DNA of 63,052 bases from Thermoplasmata archaeon (GCA_020054475.1 JAHWGJ010000007.1:1-63052), one strand, 5' to 3'; positions 19,846-28,087 are shown, numbered from the stretch's first letter. Numbers and translations: made by a program. The notes: generated by a model from the sequence alone, not told the origin.

Positions 19846-21159
19846 ATGATAATAGACCCATGGAGTTCAACAACGTATCAAGATTATGCAAGATTAAGAG
19901 ATGAATTTGGAATTGAAGAATTTAATACTAAATTATGGAAGGATCTTCCAAATCCACATAAACTCCTTAGAAGAGGAGTCATATTTGGCCATAGAGATTT
20001 TCATTTAATAAAAGACTTTATTCAAAATAAGAAACCATGGGCGATATTAACAGGATTAATGCCATCAGGAAAAATGCATCTAGGACATAAAATGGTAATA
20101 GATGAAGTAATATACTATCAATCACTCGGTGCAGATACATTCATTGCTGTTGCCGATTTAGAATCATATGGAACTAGAGGATATTCATTAGAAGAAACAA
20201 AGAAATTAGCATTAGAAGAATATATATTAAATTATATAGCCCTTGGACTAAAACCTGAAAGATGTAGAATATATTATCAATCAAAAAACCAGGATGTAAA
20301 GGATTTAACTTTTTTACTAGGTAAAAAGGTAAACTGGTCACAAATGGTAGCTACATACGGTTTCAATGGATCAACAAACATGACTCATATAATGTCACCA
20401 TTAATACAAACAGGCGACATATTACATGTTCAACTAGAAAAATATGGGGGCTCAAAACCCGTACTTGTACCTGTAGGGGTAGATCAAGATCCACATATAA
20501 GATTAAGCAGAGATATCGCACAATCACATCGTTTATTCAATGTAACAAAAACCAAGGATAATAAAATAGGAGTCTTTCTAAAAGTTGATAAAAATATTAT
20601 TAAACTTCTAGATGAAGCAGAATTAATTCTAAAAAAACTGAAATTTAAAAAATTGAAAAGAATAACTGAATATAAAGCAATTTATATAGAAGATGCAAAT
20701 GAAAACGATATTCAAAAAATAAACCTGGAATTTGCACAAAATGAATCAAAACTAGGAGGCTATGGATTTATACAACCATCCTCAACTTATCATCGTTTTA
20801 TGACTGGACTAACAGGTGAAAAAATGTCTTCATCAAAACCTGAAAGTGCAATATTTCTTACAGATACCCCCAAAGAAGCTAATAAGAAAATAAATCAAGC
20901 AAAAACAGGTGGAGCAATAACACTAGAACAACAAAAAAAGGAAGGAGGAAAACCCGATCAATGCGTCATATATGAATTATTTTTATATCATTTAATAGAA
21001 GACGATAAAGAACTTCAAAGTATCTATCTCGCCTGTAAAAATGGACAAAAAATGTGCGGAAATTGTAAGAAATATGCTAATGAATTAATGGGTAAAAAAT
21101 TAGATGACCTTGAAAAACAAAGAAAAATAGCAGAAAAAAAATTTAATTTATATCTATAA
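19846..21159 (+). CDS. trpS: Tryptophanyl-tRNA synthetase
   Basis: 437 residues, the size of the archaeal/eukaryal-type enzyme. The HIGH signature reads PSGKMHLGH (about 73-81), and KMSSS is present as GEKMSSSKPE (about 325). N-terminal IIDPWSS is the archaeal family mark. It charges tRNA-Trp. The stop lies 8 bases before the convergent unknown gene on the other strand. No insertion or loss seen. Confidence 0.95.
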   Translation: MIIDPWSSTTYQDYARLRDEFGIEEFNTKLWKDLPNPHKLLRRGVIFGHRDFHLIKDFIQNKKPWAILTGLMPSGKMHLGHKMVIDEVIYYQSLGADTFIAVADLESYGTRGYSLEETKKLALEEYILNYIALGLKPERCRIYYQSKNQDVKDLTFLLGKKVNWSQMVATYGFNGSTNMTHIMSPLIQTGDILHVQLEKYGGSKPVLVPVGVDQDPHIRLSRDIAQSHRLFNVTKTKDNKIGVFLKVDKNIIKLLDEAELILKKLKFKKLKRITEYKAIYIEDANENDIQKINLEFAQNESKLGGYGFIQPSSTYHRFMTGLTGEKMSSSKPESAIFLTDTPKEANKKINQAKTGGAITLEQQKKEGGKPDQCVIYELFLYHLIEDDKELQSIYLACKNGQKMCGNCKKYANELMGKKLDDLEKQRKIAEKKFNLYL

Positions 21160-21167
21160 ATAATTTT

Positions 21168-21686
21168 TTAATCATAAGAGATATACAACCCATCCTCAGA
21201 AGCAATTTTTTCAAAATTTGAATCAATTTTTTTCTGTCTATTAGATAACTCCTTTTTTAAATTATCATAACTATTTTTTGAAGAAGATGCATAACCTTTC
21301 ATTGGCATACTTATACCAAGGTCTTTACCTTCAACAGCAGCATTAATTATTTTTTCAAAAGATACCCCTCTTTTAAGATTCTTTGAAATCTTCAGAAAAT
21401 CACTTTTCACAATACCAAAATCTGTGGCATATTTTGATATTTCATTTTCAATATTATCATCAACATATCGAGCAATCTTACCACCTATTCCTTTAACCTC
21501 ATAAGGATTTTTATGATACTCTTTTAATAAATAAATACCTGTATTTGGATTATAGATGTAATAATCATTCGAAAAAAGTTTATCATCTTTACCAATAACT
21601 GCCTTCCAACCTTTAGGATATTTCTTTGCATCCCTTATAACATCATTAAGCAAATTGCTTCTAGATTTAATTTTCACTATCTTCAA
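21168..21686 (-). CDS. Conserved-looking protein of unknown function, 172 aa
   Basis: Not recognised. A soluble, lysine-rich protein without signal peptide or membrane segment. Residues 1-55 look alpha/beta (KGWKAVIGKDDKLFSNDYYIYNPNTG), followed by helical segments and a C-terminal coiled-coil-like stretch (KKELSNRQKKIDSNFEKI). Convergent with trpS (8-base gap). The 5' side opens into the small-gene and FtsY cluster. Intact and with codon use like its neighbours. Confidence 0.7.
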   Translation of the reverse strand: MKIVKIKSRSNLLNDVIRDAKKYPKGWKAVIGKDDKLFSNDYYIYNPNTGIYLLKEYHKNPYEVKGIGGKIARYVDDNIENEISKYATDFGIVKSDFLKISKNLKRGVSFEKIINAAVEGKDLGISMPMKGYASSSKNSYDNLKKELSNRQKKIDSNFEKIASEDGLYISYD

Positions 21687-21739
21687 AATAAAAGATCCAC
21701 TATATAAATATTAATAATGAATTTAATAAAAAAAGAAAA

Positions 21740-21814
21740 TTAAATATTAACCCAAACAATAAAAATCTCATCAGGAATAGATTTTTTAAATTTTTTAACC
21801 TTATTTTCCTTCAT
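21740..21814 (-). CDS. Possible 24-aa peptide behind the 40-aa gene
   Basis: A 25-codon frame (start MKENKVKKFKK, end VWVNI) begins 5 bases after the stop of the 40-aa gene. Tight spacing argues for a translated peptide or for the remains of a longer gene, but there is no independent support. It could equally be chance. Confidence 0.2.
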   Translation of the reverse strand: MKENKVKKFKKSIPDEIFIVWVNI

Positions 21815-21818
21815 TTTA

Positions 21819-21941
21819 TTAAGCCGCCTTTTTAACCTTTAGACCAAGGGCTCTAGCTCTAATACCTACAACAAAGGATTTTGTAATAAATTCAATTTCT
21901 TTAGCTTCATTTGGTGTTGATATTTGTCCTACGATCATCAT
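21819..21941 (-). CDS. 40-aa small protein with SFVVGIRARALGLK motif
   Basis: A 41-codon frame starting with two ATG codons (MMIVGQISTPNEAKEIEF) and ending in KVKKAA. GAGGAATG lies before the first ATG at Shine-Dalgarno distance. The balanced composition (no poly-Lys/Ile bias of the surrounding AT-rich DNA) and basic C-terminal half suggest a genuine small protein, perhaps RNA- or nucleotide-associated. It lies just downstream of ftsY on the same strand, so it may end the prefoldin-FtsY transcript. Family unknown to me. Confidence 0.55.
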   Translation of the reverse strand: MMIVGQISTPNEAKEIEFITKSFVVGIRARALGLKVKKAA

Positions 21942-22073
21942 TTTATATCATTCCTCACGATTATATTTAATGATTATGATTATTAAGGAATTGTTGTACA
22001 ATTATATCCTCATATATATGACATATCTTATCTAAAAAATAAATAAAGATTAAAAATATGAATTTTTTTTTTT

Positions 22074-23288
22074 TTAATCACCAAAAATATTATCTATCAT
22101 CCATTGAGCGTCAAAAGGAATTTGATCCTTATATTCCTGACCAATACCTACAAAAAGAAGAGGTTTACCAATAGTATAAGCAACTGATAAAGCACTACCA
22201 CCCTTTGCATCCGTATCAACTTTTGTAAGAATTACCCCATCAATACCCACAATTTCATTAAAACGCTTAGCTTGATCAACAGCATCATTACCTGCAAGAG
22301 CATCTCCAACAAATATAATTAAATCAGGTTTAGCAACTCTCTTAATCTTTGCCATTTCATCCATAAGATTTATATTAGTTTGCATTCTTCCCGCAGTATC
22401 AACTAAAACAACATCCTTATGTTTTGCTTTAGCATGTTCAATAGCATCATATGCTACCGCAGCGGGATCTGCACCAGAACCATGCTTTACGATTTTTACC
22501 CCTAAATTATCAGCATGTATGCTCAGTTGTTCAATTGCACCAGCTCTAAAAGTATCACCAGCAGCCATAACACTTGAAAAACCTTTTTCCTTAAGTAAAG
22601 ATGTAATTTTAGCAATAGAAAGTGTTTTACCGCTACCATTCACACCAACAAACATAATTACAACCGGTTTAGCTTTATCTTCAATATAATCGATAAAATC
22701 TAATTCTTTAGTTTTAAGAACATGACTAATCGCGTTCTTCAAGATATTTTCAATTATTTCTCCAACTTTAGATTTATCAAATGAAATATCTTTAATTTCT
22801 TCCTTTATATCTTGTTTTATTGATTCAATCACTGAATAAGCCACATCTGATTCCAAAAGCCCTAACTCTAGATCCCATAATAAATTATCAAGTTTCTCTT
22901 CACTGATACCTCGTGTTTTTTTACTATCTTTTTTAAGGGTTTTTTCAATATTTCTACGAGTATCCAAGGTATGTTTAAGTTCTGATTCAATAGTTTTTTC
23001 AATTTGTTTATCTATTTCTTCTTGCTTCTTAAGTTTCTCCTTTGAATTTTTATTTTTTAAAAACTTTTTTTTAATTTTGAATTCCTTATTCGACTTAAAA
23101 GATAATTCCTCATCATCAACCTTTTTTTCAACAGGTTTTTCAATTTCATCATTTTTTAAAATTATTTCCTGAATTTCAGGCGACTCTTTATTATCAATTA
23201 CATTACTTTCCTTTTCAAGTTCAACTTTTAATTCATTTTCAAGTTCATCCTCAAATTTTTTAATTTTCCTTTTTAAAAACTTAAACAT
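22074..23288 (-). CDS. ftsY: Signal recognition particle receptor FtsY
   Basis: 404 residues. Residues 1-110 are a charged, Lys/Glu-rich A domain. The N domain (about 115-190) and GTPase G domain follow: FVGVNGSGKTLSIAKI (G1, about 213-228), AAGDTFRAGAIEQL (G2), LVDTAGRMQTN (G3), TKVDTDAKGG (G4) and LFVGIGQEYKDQ. It docks the SRP-ribosome complex at the membrane. It is encoded 20 bases after prefoldin alpha on the same strand, the usual archaeal order. Complete. Confidence 0.96.
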   Translation of the reverse strand: MFKFLKRKIKKFEDELENELKVELEKESNVIDNKESPEIQEIILKNDEIEKPVEKKVDDEELSFKSNKEFKIKKKFLKNKNSKEKLKKQEEIDKQIEKTIESELKHTLDTRRNIEKTLKKDSKKTRGISEEKLDNLLWDLELGLLESDVAYSVIESIKQDIKEEIKDISFDKSKVGEIIENILKNAISHVLKTKELDFIDYIEDKAKPVVIMFVGVNGSGKTLSIAKITSLLKEKGFSSVMAAGDTFRAGAIEQLSIHADNLGVKIVKHGSGADPAAVAYDAIEHAKAKHKDVVLVDTAGRMQTNINLMDEMAKIKRVAKPDLIIFVGDALAGNDAVDQAKRFNEIVGIDGVILTKVDTDAKGGSALSVAYTIGKPLLFVGIGQEYKDQIPFDAQWMIDNIFGD

Positions 23289-23308
23289 ATTAAAAACCCT
23301 ATAATTTA

Positions 23309-23725
23309 TTATTTATTTTGAGACAATATAATCTCTGCCTTATTCTGAGCATCAGTAGCTTCATTTTGAATTTGTTGAGCCATTGTTGATATTTTTTCTT
23401 CAGTTTGCTGCAATTCTTTAATTCTGATATCAACTTTTATTATTGCATCTTCAATTGTTTTTTCAATAACAACTCCTTCTCCAACATCATATAAAACCTT
23501 GGATGAATTTTTTAAGGTAGCATTAATAAATGCACCGCCACCTATAGGCAATAACAATTCAGAATCATTTTTTGCTCCTTTAAGTTTTTCTAAAGTTATT
23601 TTTGCTTTAGTTTGATCATTAATAGTAGTTTGAATTAATGAAAATTGGTATTCTAATGCTTTTAATTGCTCCTTATAATATTCAATTAAAGTCATATATT
23701 TTTGCAATTCTTCTTCTTTGGTCAT
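23309..23725 (-). CDS. pfdA: Prefoldin alpha subunit
   Basis: 138 residues from MTKEEELQKY; the open frame runs 3 codons further upstream. Two long coiled-coil helices flank a central hairpin (LLPIGGGAFINATL), the prefoldin alpha hallmark. With prefoldin beta it hands unfolded chains to the thermosome. Co-transcribed with ftsY (20-base gap). A GAGAT stretch precedes the start. Confidence 0.93.
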   Translation of the reverse strand: MTKEEELQKYMTLIEYYKEQLKALEYQFSLIQTTINDQTKAKITLEKLKGAKNDSELLLPIGGGAFINATLKNSSKVLYDVGEGVVIEKTIEDAIIKVDIRIKELQQTEEKISTMAQQIQNEATDAQNKAEIILSQNK

Positions 23726-23845
23726 ATTATACATCTCGATCTTTAATAAAATCAGCTAATCAATAATGTATTATTAATGTATTTCCATGATAAAAAATAA
23801 AAAAACTTAATAATTATTAAAATAACAAAAAATTATTTTTGCTAA

Positions 23846-23941
23846 TTATTTCGAATATTTTTTCCTCTTTTGAACTACTTGAATAAAATACAGCCAATTA
23901 TCTGTTTTATTAATATTTGTTCCTTTTCTCCTTTTAACCAT
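23846..23941 (-). CDS. Possible 31-aa basic peptide upstream of prefoldin
   Basis: A 32-codon frame encoding MVKRRKGTNINKTDNWLYFI and ending in a Lys/Arg-rich tail (net charge strongly positive). It lies about 120 bases before pfdA on the same strand. Archaea often carry a small ribosomal protein gene (L20a/LX) at this position, but this sequence does not match it. Report as uncertain. Confidence 0.3.
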   Translation of the reverse strand: MVKRRKGTNINKTDNWLYFIQVVQKRKKYSK

Positions 23942-24083
23942 TTTAATCAAAATTTGTTTTTATAAATATAATTATTTAAATCTAATGTGCAAGAATTACA
24001 AATTGAAATAATAAAAAATATTATTTAATTAGAATCTTATTAAATCCAAAATTATATTACTAAATATTGAAATGGAGATTTAA

Positions 24084-24407
24084 ATGATTAATTGTAAAAA
24101 TTGCGGAAATAAATTATCTGTCGATGACAAATATTGCTCACAGTGTGGATTTTCTATTATAGATGAAAAAACAGAAGAATTTAAAGTTAACTCTGATGAT
24201 TTAGTTAAAACAGTAAAAAAATTAATACATGAAGGAAATGTCAGAAGAATTATCATAAGAGATGAAGGGGGAAAAACTCTTTTAGACATGCCTATTTCAA
24301 TTGGCGTAGTAGGCGCTATTATTGCACCCTGGTTAGCAGCTCTTGGCGTGATAGGAGCAATAGCAACAAATTGTACAATTATTGTTGTTAGACAAAAAAC
24401 AGTTTAG
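24084..24407 (+). CDS. Zinc-ribbon DUF4342-like protein
   Basis: 107 residues. An N-terminal zinc ribbon (CKNCGNKLSVDDKYCSQCG, residues 4-22) is fused to a DUF4342-like domain: VKKLIHEGNVRRIIIRDEGG followed by a hydrophobic glycine/alanine segment (about 70-97) ending in TIIVVRQK. The family has no known function and is probably membrane-associated. GGAGAT precedes the ATG. Only 9 bases separate it from the broken DUF4177-like gene, so they probably once formed an operon. Confidence 0.75.
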   Translation: MINCKNCGNKLSVDDKYCSQCGFSIIDEKTEEFKVNSDDLVKTVKKLIHEGNVRRIIIRDEGGKTLLDMPISIGVVGAIIAPWLAALGVIGAIATNCTIIVVRQKTV

Positions 24408-24416
24408 GTGAAATAT

Positions 24417-24613
24417 ATGACAAGTTGGGAATATAAAGTAATGAAAACAGATAAATCATTTTAGACTGGAAAAGATAAAACAAATCCTGAATTATTTTTA
24501 ATCGATTTAGGGGGGGGGAAGGATGGGAACTTGTCTCTGTTGTATCATTATTACAAGCTGGCTGAGGTACAACAACTAATTTACAATTCTTTTTTAATAG
24601 AAAACGATTTTAA
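24417..24613 (+). pseudogene. Decayed DUF4177-like gene with three lesions
   Basis: Starts MTSWEYKVMKTDKSF, typical of DUF4177, then hits TAG where the family pattern suggests Trp, giving SF-stop-TGK. A run of nine G (about 24511-24519) shifts the frame; in the new frame the text becomes EGWELVSVVSLLQAG, again family-typical, then TGA at another likely Trp position, then GTTTNLQFFFNRKRF to the stop. Two lost Trp codons (TGG to TAG and to TGA) plus a homopolymer frameshift show a dead gene. It lies just upstream of the integrase at 24652. Confidence 0.75.
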
Positions 24614-24651
24614 ACAATTCTTTTATAAATAATTTCTTAATACATATTTTT

Positions 24652-25857
24652 ATGAATAGAATATATGAGTATAATTCTATTAAGAATGTGAAATCATTAG
24701 ATGATCATAAAAAATATTTAAAAACAAAGTTTGACAGAGATACAACAAGAAATAATCATATAACCTATGTAGATCTAATGTTAAGGAAAATAGGAAAAGA
24801 TTTTGATAAGTTGAATATAAAAGATATTGAATCATATTTAGATGGAATTAAGGAAAGCAGTGCAGAAACATACAAACCAGCAATAAGATTGTTTTTGAAG
24901 AAGAATGGAAGAAAAAAATTAGCAGATATGATAGAAAGAAATGCAAAAGTTTTAAACAGATGCCAAAAATATGATGATAAAGATATAATAAAAAAAGAAA
25001 AAATTGATGAATTAATAAATAAACCTGATTTGTTAATGCACAGAGCTATTTTAGAAACATTTTTATTATATGGTATTAGAGAAGATGAATTAATACAATT
25101 AAGAAAATCTGACATTAAAATTGATAAATTAACAGTATGGGTAAATGTTAGATTTCCAAAGGGAAGATTAAAAAAGAGGAAAATACCAATATTTCCAAAT
25201 GATGAAAATCCAGTAGCAAAATATCCAATAAATTTAGTTAATTGTTATAGATCCTTAACAAATAGAAAAGATGACGATTACCTGTTTTATTCTAGGCAAT
25301 ATAATAACAGAGGTGGAAAACTTTCAGCAAGTGGTTTAAGGTCATTAGTAAATGGATATGGAAAAGATGTTGGTATAGATAGACTATGCCCACATTTGTT
25401 AAGGCATACTGGGGCGACATATGACGGAGAATTTTATAATCCGCAGGATATGTGCCTGAAATATGGATGGAAATTAAATTCAACTATGTTAAACAGATAT
25501 TGTCATTATAATGAAAAACAATTATTGAATAATCAAATTAGAAATGCAAAGAAAAAGATTGATGATATTGAAGAAGGACGGAAATGTCCGAATTGTGAAA
25601 CTATTAATAATTATAATGAAAAATATTGCATTAAATGTAAATATATTTTGGATACAAAAGAATTAATGAAGGAAGTAAAACAAAATATTAGTTTGAAAGA
25701 TAAAGTTAATAATTTGGAAAATAAATTTGAAAAAGTAATAGATTTATTAGAAAAAGAAAGATTACAATGGATAGATGGAGATTACTATACTAAAAATGAT
25801 ATTGCTAAGGGGGAAGATGGTAAAAATATAGAATGGTTTTTGATAAAGAAAAAGTAG
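24652..25857 (+). CDS. Tyrosine recombinase with C-terminal zinc ribbon
   Basis: 401 residues. An N-terminal SAM-like core-binding domain (about 15-90) precedes the catalytic domain with Arg143 (GIREDEL), His248 and Arg251 (HLLRHTGA), Trp273 in the second His position and Tyr283 (NRYCHY). A zinc ribbon (Cys312, 315, 326, 329) and a short coiled coil follow, unlike most XerC/D proteins. It could integrate an element around 24.5-28.6 kb, but I found no att repeats for it. It is distinct from the 33.5-kb integrase. All catalytic residues except the variable His/Trp are present, so it is probably active. Confidence 0.85.
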   Translation: MNRIYEYNSIKNVKSLDDHKKYLKTKFDRDTTRNNHITYVDLMLRKIGKDFDKLNIKDIESYLDGIKESSAETYKPAIRLFLKKNGRKKLADMIERNAKVLNRCQKYDDKDIIKKEKIDELINKPDLLMHRAILETFLLYGIREDELIQLRKSDIKIDKLTVWVNVRFPKGRLKKRKIPIFPNDENPVAKYPINLVNCYRSLTNRKDDDYLFYSRQYNNRGGKLSASGLRSLVNGYGKDVGIDRLCPHLLRHTGATYDGEFYNPQDMCLKYGWKLNSTMLNRYCHYNEKQLLNNQIRNAKKKIDDIEEGRKCPNCETINNYNEKYCIKCKYILDTKELMKEVKQNISLKDKVNNLENKFEKVIDLLEKERLQWIDGDYYTKNDIAKGEDGKNIEWFLIKKK

Positions 25858-25949
25858 ATTATGTTTTTGAAGAAATTGAGGGAAAAGCAAAAAGATATGT
25901 ATATGATAGTAAAGGAAATAAAAAAGGTATTATAACAAGTAAAGATTAA
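25833..25949 (+). CDS. Possible 38-aa protein overlapping the integrase end
   Basis: A 39-codon frame (MVFDKEKVDYVFEEIEGKAK) overlaps the integrase 3' end by 25 bases in another frame. Its charged, structured-looking composition suggests translation, possibly by reinitiation, but no Shine-Dalgarno is obvious. It could also be the former C-terminus of a longer protein. Confidence 0.3.
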   Translation: MVFDKEKVDYVFEEIEGKAKRYVYDSKGNKKGIITSKD

Positions 25950-26057
25950 AAAGATTAAGGTTATAGAATCAGTCAAGTATAAATTTATTATTGTATGATA
26001 GTTGATTCATTGATAGAAAAGTTTATAATTTATTATTAAAAACATAACTAAAAAACA

Positions 26058-26103
26058 AAAGATATACCCTATTATTAAAAGACTCGAAAAAGGGAAAAAA
26101 ATA
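26058..26103 (-). repeat. Copy 1 of a duplicated 3' flank, terminator-like
   Basis: About 47 bases similar (roughly four in five positions) to 26614-26660. Both copies sit just after, or at, the stop of a minus-strand small membrane gene and, read on that strand, are T-rich (TTTTTTTCCCTTTTT), as archaeal terminators are. This suggests duplication of a gene plus its 3' flank, or shared terminators. Confidence 0.45.
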
Positions 26104-26135
26104 TAAAAAATAAATAAAAAAAATAAAAGAATAAT

Positions 26136-26540
26136 TTAATATTCTTCAAATTTTTTACTACAATATGGACATATTTTTGCATCAAATGGAATAATCCTAC
26201 CACAATTAGGACATCTTCTATCATTATCTACTTTTTTTGTTTCTCCACCAATTGGAGGACGAACAATCAGCCAGATAATAATCCCGATAAGACCAAGGAT
26301 TATAACAATAATCAGCCATAAAGCTCCACTTTTACCTCTTTTCTCTGCATCTCTATAAACCCATAGTGCAATCAGAAGAAATATCACAAACCATATTATT
26401 ACCCAAAGGAAACATAACCCCCCAAATGCAAAAGGCATCCAATCATAATATTCATATTGAGCACTTACTACTGAAACTATTCCAATTAATGATAATAAAA
26501 TTGTTAAAAAAATTGTTGTAAACATCTTAATTTTATTCAT
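26136..26540 (-). CDS. Small membrane protein with C-terminal zinc ribbon
   Basis: 134 residues from MNKIKMFTTIF, chosen because GGAGG lies 6 bases before that ATG; the open frame extends 25 codons upstream without support. A signal-anchor (about 5-27) is followed by two further hydrophobic segments (about 35-60 and 75-100, the second after a KRGKSG loop), and a cytosolic zinc ribbon CPNCGRIIPFDAKICPYC ends it. The arrangement is common in archaeal membrane proteins of unknown role. Confidence 0.7.
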   Translation of the reverse strand: MNKIKMFTTIFLTILLSLIGIVSVVSAQYEYYDWMPFAFGGLCFLWVIIWFVIFLLIALWVYRDAEKRGKSGALWLIIVIILGLIGIIIWLIVRPPIGGETKKVDNDRRCPNCGRIIPFDAKICPYCSKKFEEY

Positions 26541-26613
26541 TATTTCCCTCCAAAAGTATATTATTTTGAATAATTTAAAATAATTTAAATCTTTTGTTAT
26601 TATCATTCCAACC

Positions 26614-26660
26614 AAAGATATAACCTATTATTTAAAAACATCAAAAAAGGGAAAAAACTA
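26614..26660 (-). repeat. Copy 2 of the duplicated 3' flank
   Basis: Partner of 26058-26103. It includes the stop codon of the frameshifted small gene at 26658 and reads TTTTTTCCCTTTTTT on the minus strand. The left end touches the upstream region of the zinc-ribbon gene. Confidence 0.45.
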
Positions 26661-26836
26661 CTTTTTAATAGACCATATAAAAGATGAACCGATAATACCT
26701 ATTCCAATAATACCAATAACAGTTGCAATACCTGAATTATTCTCTTCAAAGATATTTCCGTGAAACATTATTCCTGCCCCTATTAATGCTACAATAATTC
26801 CTAAAGCAAAATGTATTAAATTTTTTTTATATCCAT
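26658..26836 (-). pseudogene. Two-helix small membrane gene with one-base frameshift in an A8 run
   Basis: GGAG lies 8 bases before an ATG (26836). The frame from that ATG gives MDIKKI and then stops. One extra A in the run of eight A right after the start would give MDIKKNLIHFALGII, continuing through two hydrophobic segments to a stop at 26658, about 59 residues. Either the gene is broken, expression uses slippage on the A-run, or the base count is a sequencing error. The rest of the frame is clean. Confidence 0.55.
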
Positions 26837-26891
26837 AATATTTTCTCCTTGATTAAATTGTTATATTATTTTAATTACTTATTAATTCAAA

Positions 26892-27077
26892 TTAACTTAT
26901 ATTATACCATTTATCTTTATTCATAAAACAATTTATCTTTAATATTATACCAAAAGACATTATTGGTAAAAAAGCAGGATTTCTTGTTATAATAAAATTT
27001 ACAAAACTCCCTATCGTAAAAATTATACCTAAATAAAAAATAGTTCTATAATCAATATCTTTTTTTGATTTACTCAT
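26892..27077 (-). CDS. Small two-helix membrane protein, 61 aa
   Basis: From MSKSKKDIDYR (a start 13 codons further upstream is possible). A basic N-terminus, two hydrophobic segments (residues about 11-30 and 36-52) separated by RNPAF, and a basic tail NKDKWYN. Unrecognised; similar in layout to the neighbouring small membrane genes. Confidence 0.5.
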   Translation of the reverse strand: MSKSKKDIDYRTIFYLGIIFTIGSFVNFIITRNPAFLPIMSFGIILKINCFMNKDKWYNIS

Positions 27078-27156
27078 ATAAAAAAATATTTTATACATAT
27101 TAATAAAAATTTTCATTAAAAAATTGTATAAAATTAAAAATTATAACTAATAAATT

Positions 27157-27270
27157 TTAAAAACGAACAATAACAAAAAATAAAACAATAACAATACAAG
27201 AAATCAGGAAAATAATACTACCAAAGTCCGAATATACAAGAGAAAATATAAAAGTCGGATAAAAACCCAT
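27157..27270 (-). CDS. Possible 37-aa hydrophobic membrane peptide
   Basis: ATG frame MGFYPTFIFSLVYSDFGSII continuing into one strong membrane helix and ending VIVRF. The frame is open for about 30 more codons upstream, also hydrophobic (FRILIISQSDIPFFG), but no start codon was found there. The pattern of a short Pro/Phe/Gly loop before a last helix resembles small archaeal membrane proteins. Low certainty. Confidence 0.3.
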   Translation of the reverse strand: MGFYPTFIFSLVYSDFGSIIFLISCIVIVLFFVIVRF

Positions 27271-27374
27271 ACCAAAAAAAGGTATATCAGATTGGCTAAT
27301 AATTAATATTCGAAAAATAAATATAAATAGGAAAAATGATAAAATTAATATAATGACGATACATTAATCGTTAT

Positions 27375-27527
27375 ATGCCGAAATTTCATTGGATAACTAA
27401 AGATGGAAAGTATGGTTGTTTCTTTAGACATGGTAGAATATATAGATATTCATTAAAGAAAAAAGAAGATGATTTTAAATTAGATATTAGTGGAATAAAT
27501 AGTAATGAAATAATAAATAACGAATGA
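27375..27527 (+). CDS. 50-aa charged small protein
   Basis: MPKFHWITKDGKYGCFFRHG, then a basic and an acidic stretch ending IINNE. No membrane segment, one cysteine. A TATA-like stretch lies about 30-60 bases upstream and no clear Shine-Dalgarno is seen. Its composition (Trp, His, Gly, Cys) is unlike random AT-rich DNA, so it is probably real. Role unknown. Confidence 0.45.
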   Translation: MPKFHWITKDGKYGCFFRHGRIYRYSLKKKEDDFKLDISGINSNEIINNE

Positions 27528-27617
27528 CGACAACAAAAACAAATGATGAACGACAAACGATAAATAAAATAATAAATATTTATAACTAATATCAAATAAA
27601 TCAAATATCGTTACATA

Positions 27618-27658
27618 CTACTCATTCCAAAGGAAAACGGCTTGACCCGGCAAAAATG
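27618..27658. repeat. Imperfect direct repeat, copy 1
   Basis: Contains CTCATTCC, a spacer and TTGACCCGGCAAA. A second copy begins about 95 bases later (27711-27752). Read on the minus strand both copies encode FAG(S)-x-R-x-P, in the same frame of a 67-residue open frame (27622-27825). This may be the remains of a repeat protein or of a repeated DNA element. Confidence 0.5.
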
Positions 27659-27710
27659 AAAAATCCTATAATGAGGGAATGGCTCATTTGCAGGGGCAAT
27701 TCTTTATTGA

Positions 27711-27752
27711 TACCGCTCATTCCTGAAGGTATCCGTATTGACCCGGCAAATG
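27711..27752. repeat. Imperfect direct repeat, copy 2
   Basis: Partner of 27618-27658: CTCATTCC and TTGACCCGGCAAA are preserved, with the bases between them changed. The GC-rich shared blocks stand out against AT-rich surroundings. Confidence 0.5.
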
Positions 27753-27903
27753 TGTAAAACGACATTTCCGATTTATACGATTTTTCATTAGTATAAAATT
27801 TTCGAAAAATATTTAGAGCAGTCAAATCGTATGAAAATAAATATCTGAAAAAAAAATAAAAATAGAAACGTAAATAAAATCAAAAATTGAAAATATTTGA
27901 AAA

Positions 27904-27966
27904 TTAACATTTAAGGAAAGCAAGGAAAAACCACTTTACTAAAGGGGTTTTCCTTGGTAATGTTAA
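27904..27966. repeat. Long inverted repeat (63-base hairpin)
   Basis: TTAACATT (27904-27911) pairs with AATGTTAA (27959-27966), and CAAGGAAAAACC (27921-27932) with GGTTTTCCTTG (27946-27956), one bulged A. The outer palindromic ends recall a small MITE, while the position 3' of the secreted gene at 28088 also fits a terminator. No coding capacity. Confidence 0.6.
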
Positions 27967-28087
27967 TATGATTTTAAAATTCATATTTAACTTGATATGT
28001 TATTACCAACAATTCAAGAAAAAAATAAAGAAAGAAGAAATAAAAAAAAAAATAATTAAAAAAAAGAGAAAGAAGATAAAAATCTCC

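Noticed and set aside
27622-27825. Minus-strand 67-codon frame over the direct repeats
   Set aside because: No ribosome site; the frame mostly follows from the repeats. Kept only as repeat evidence.
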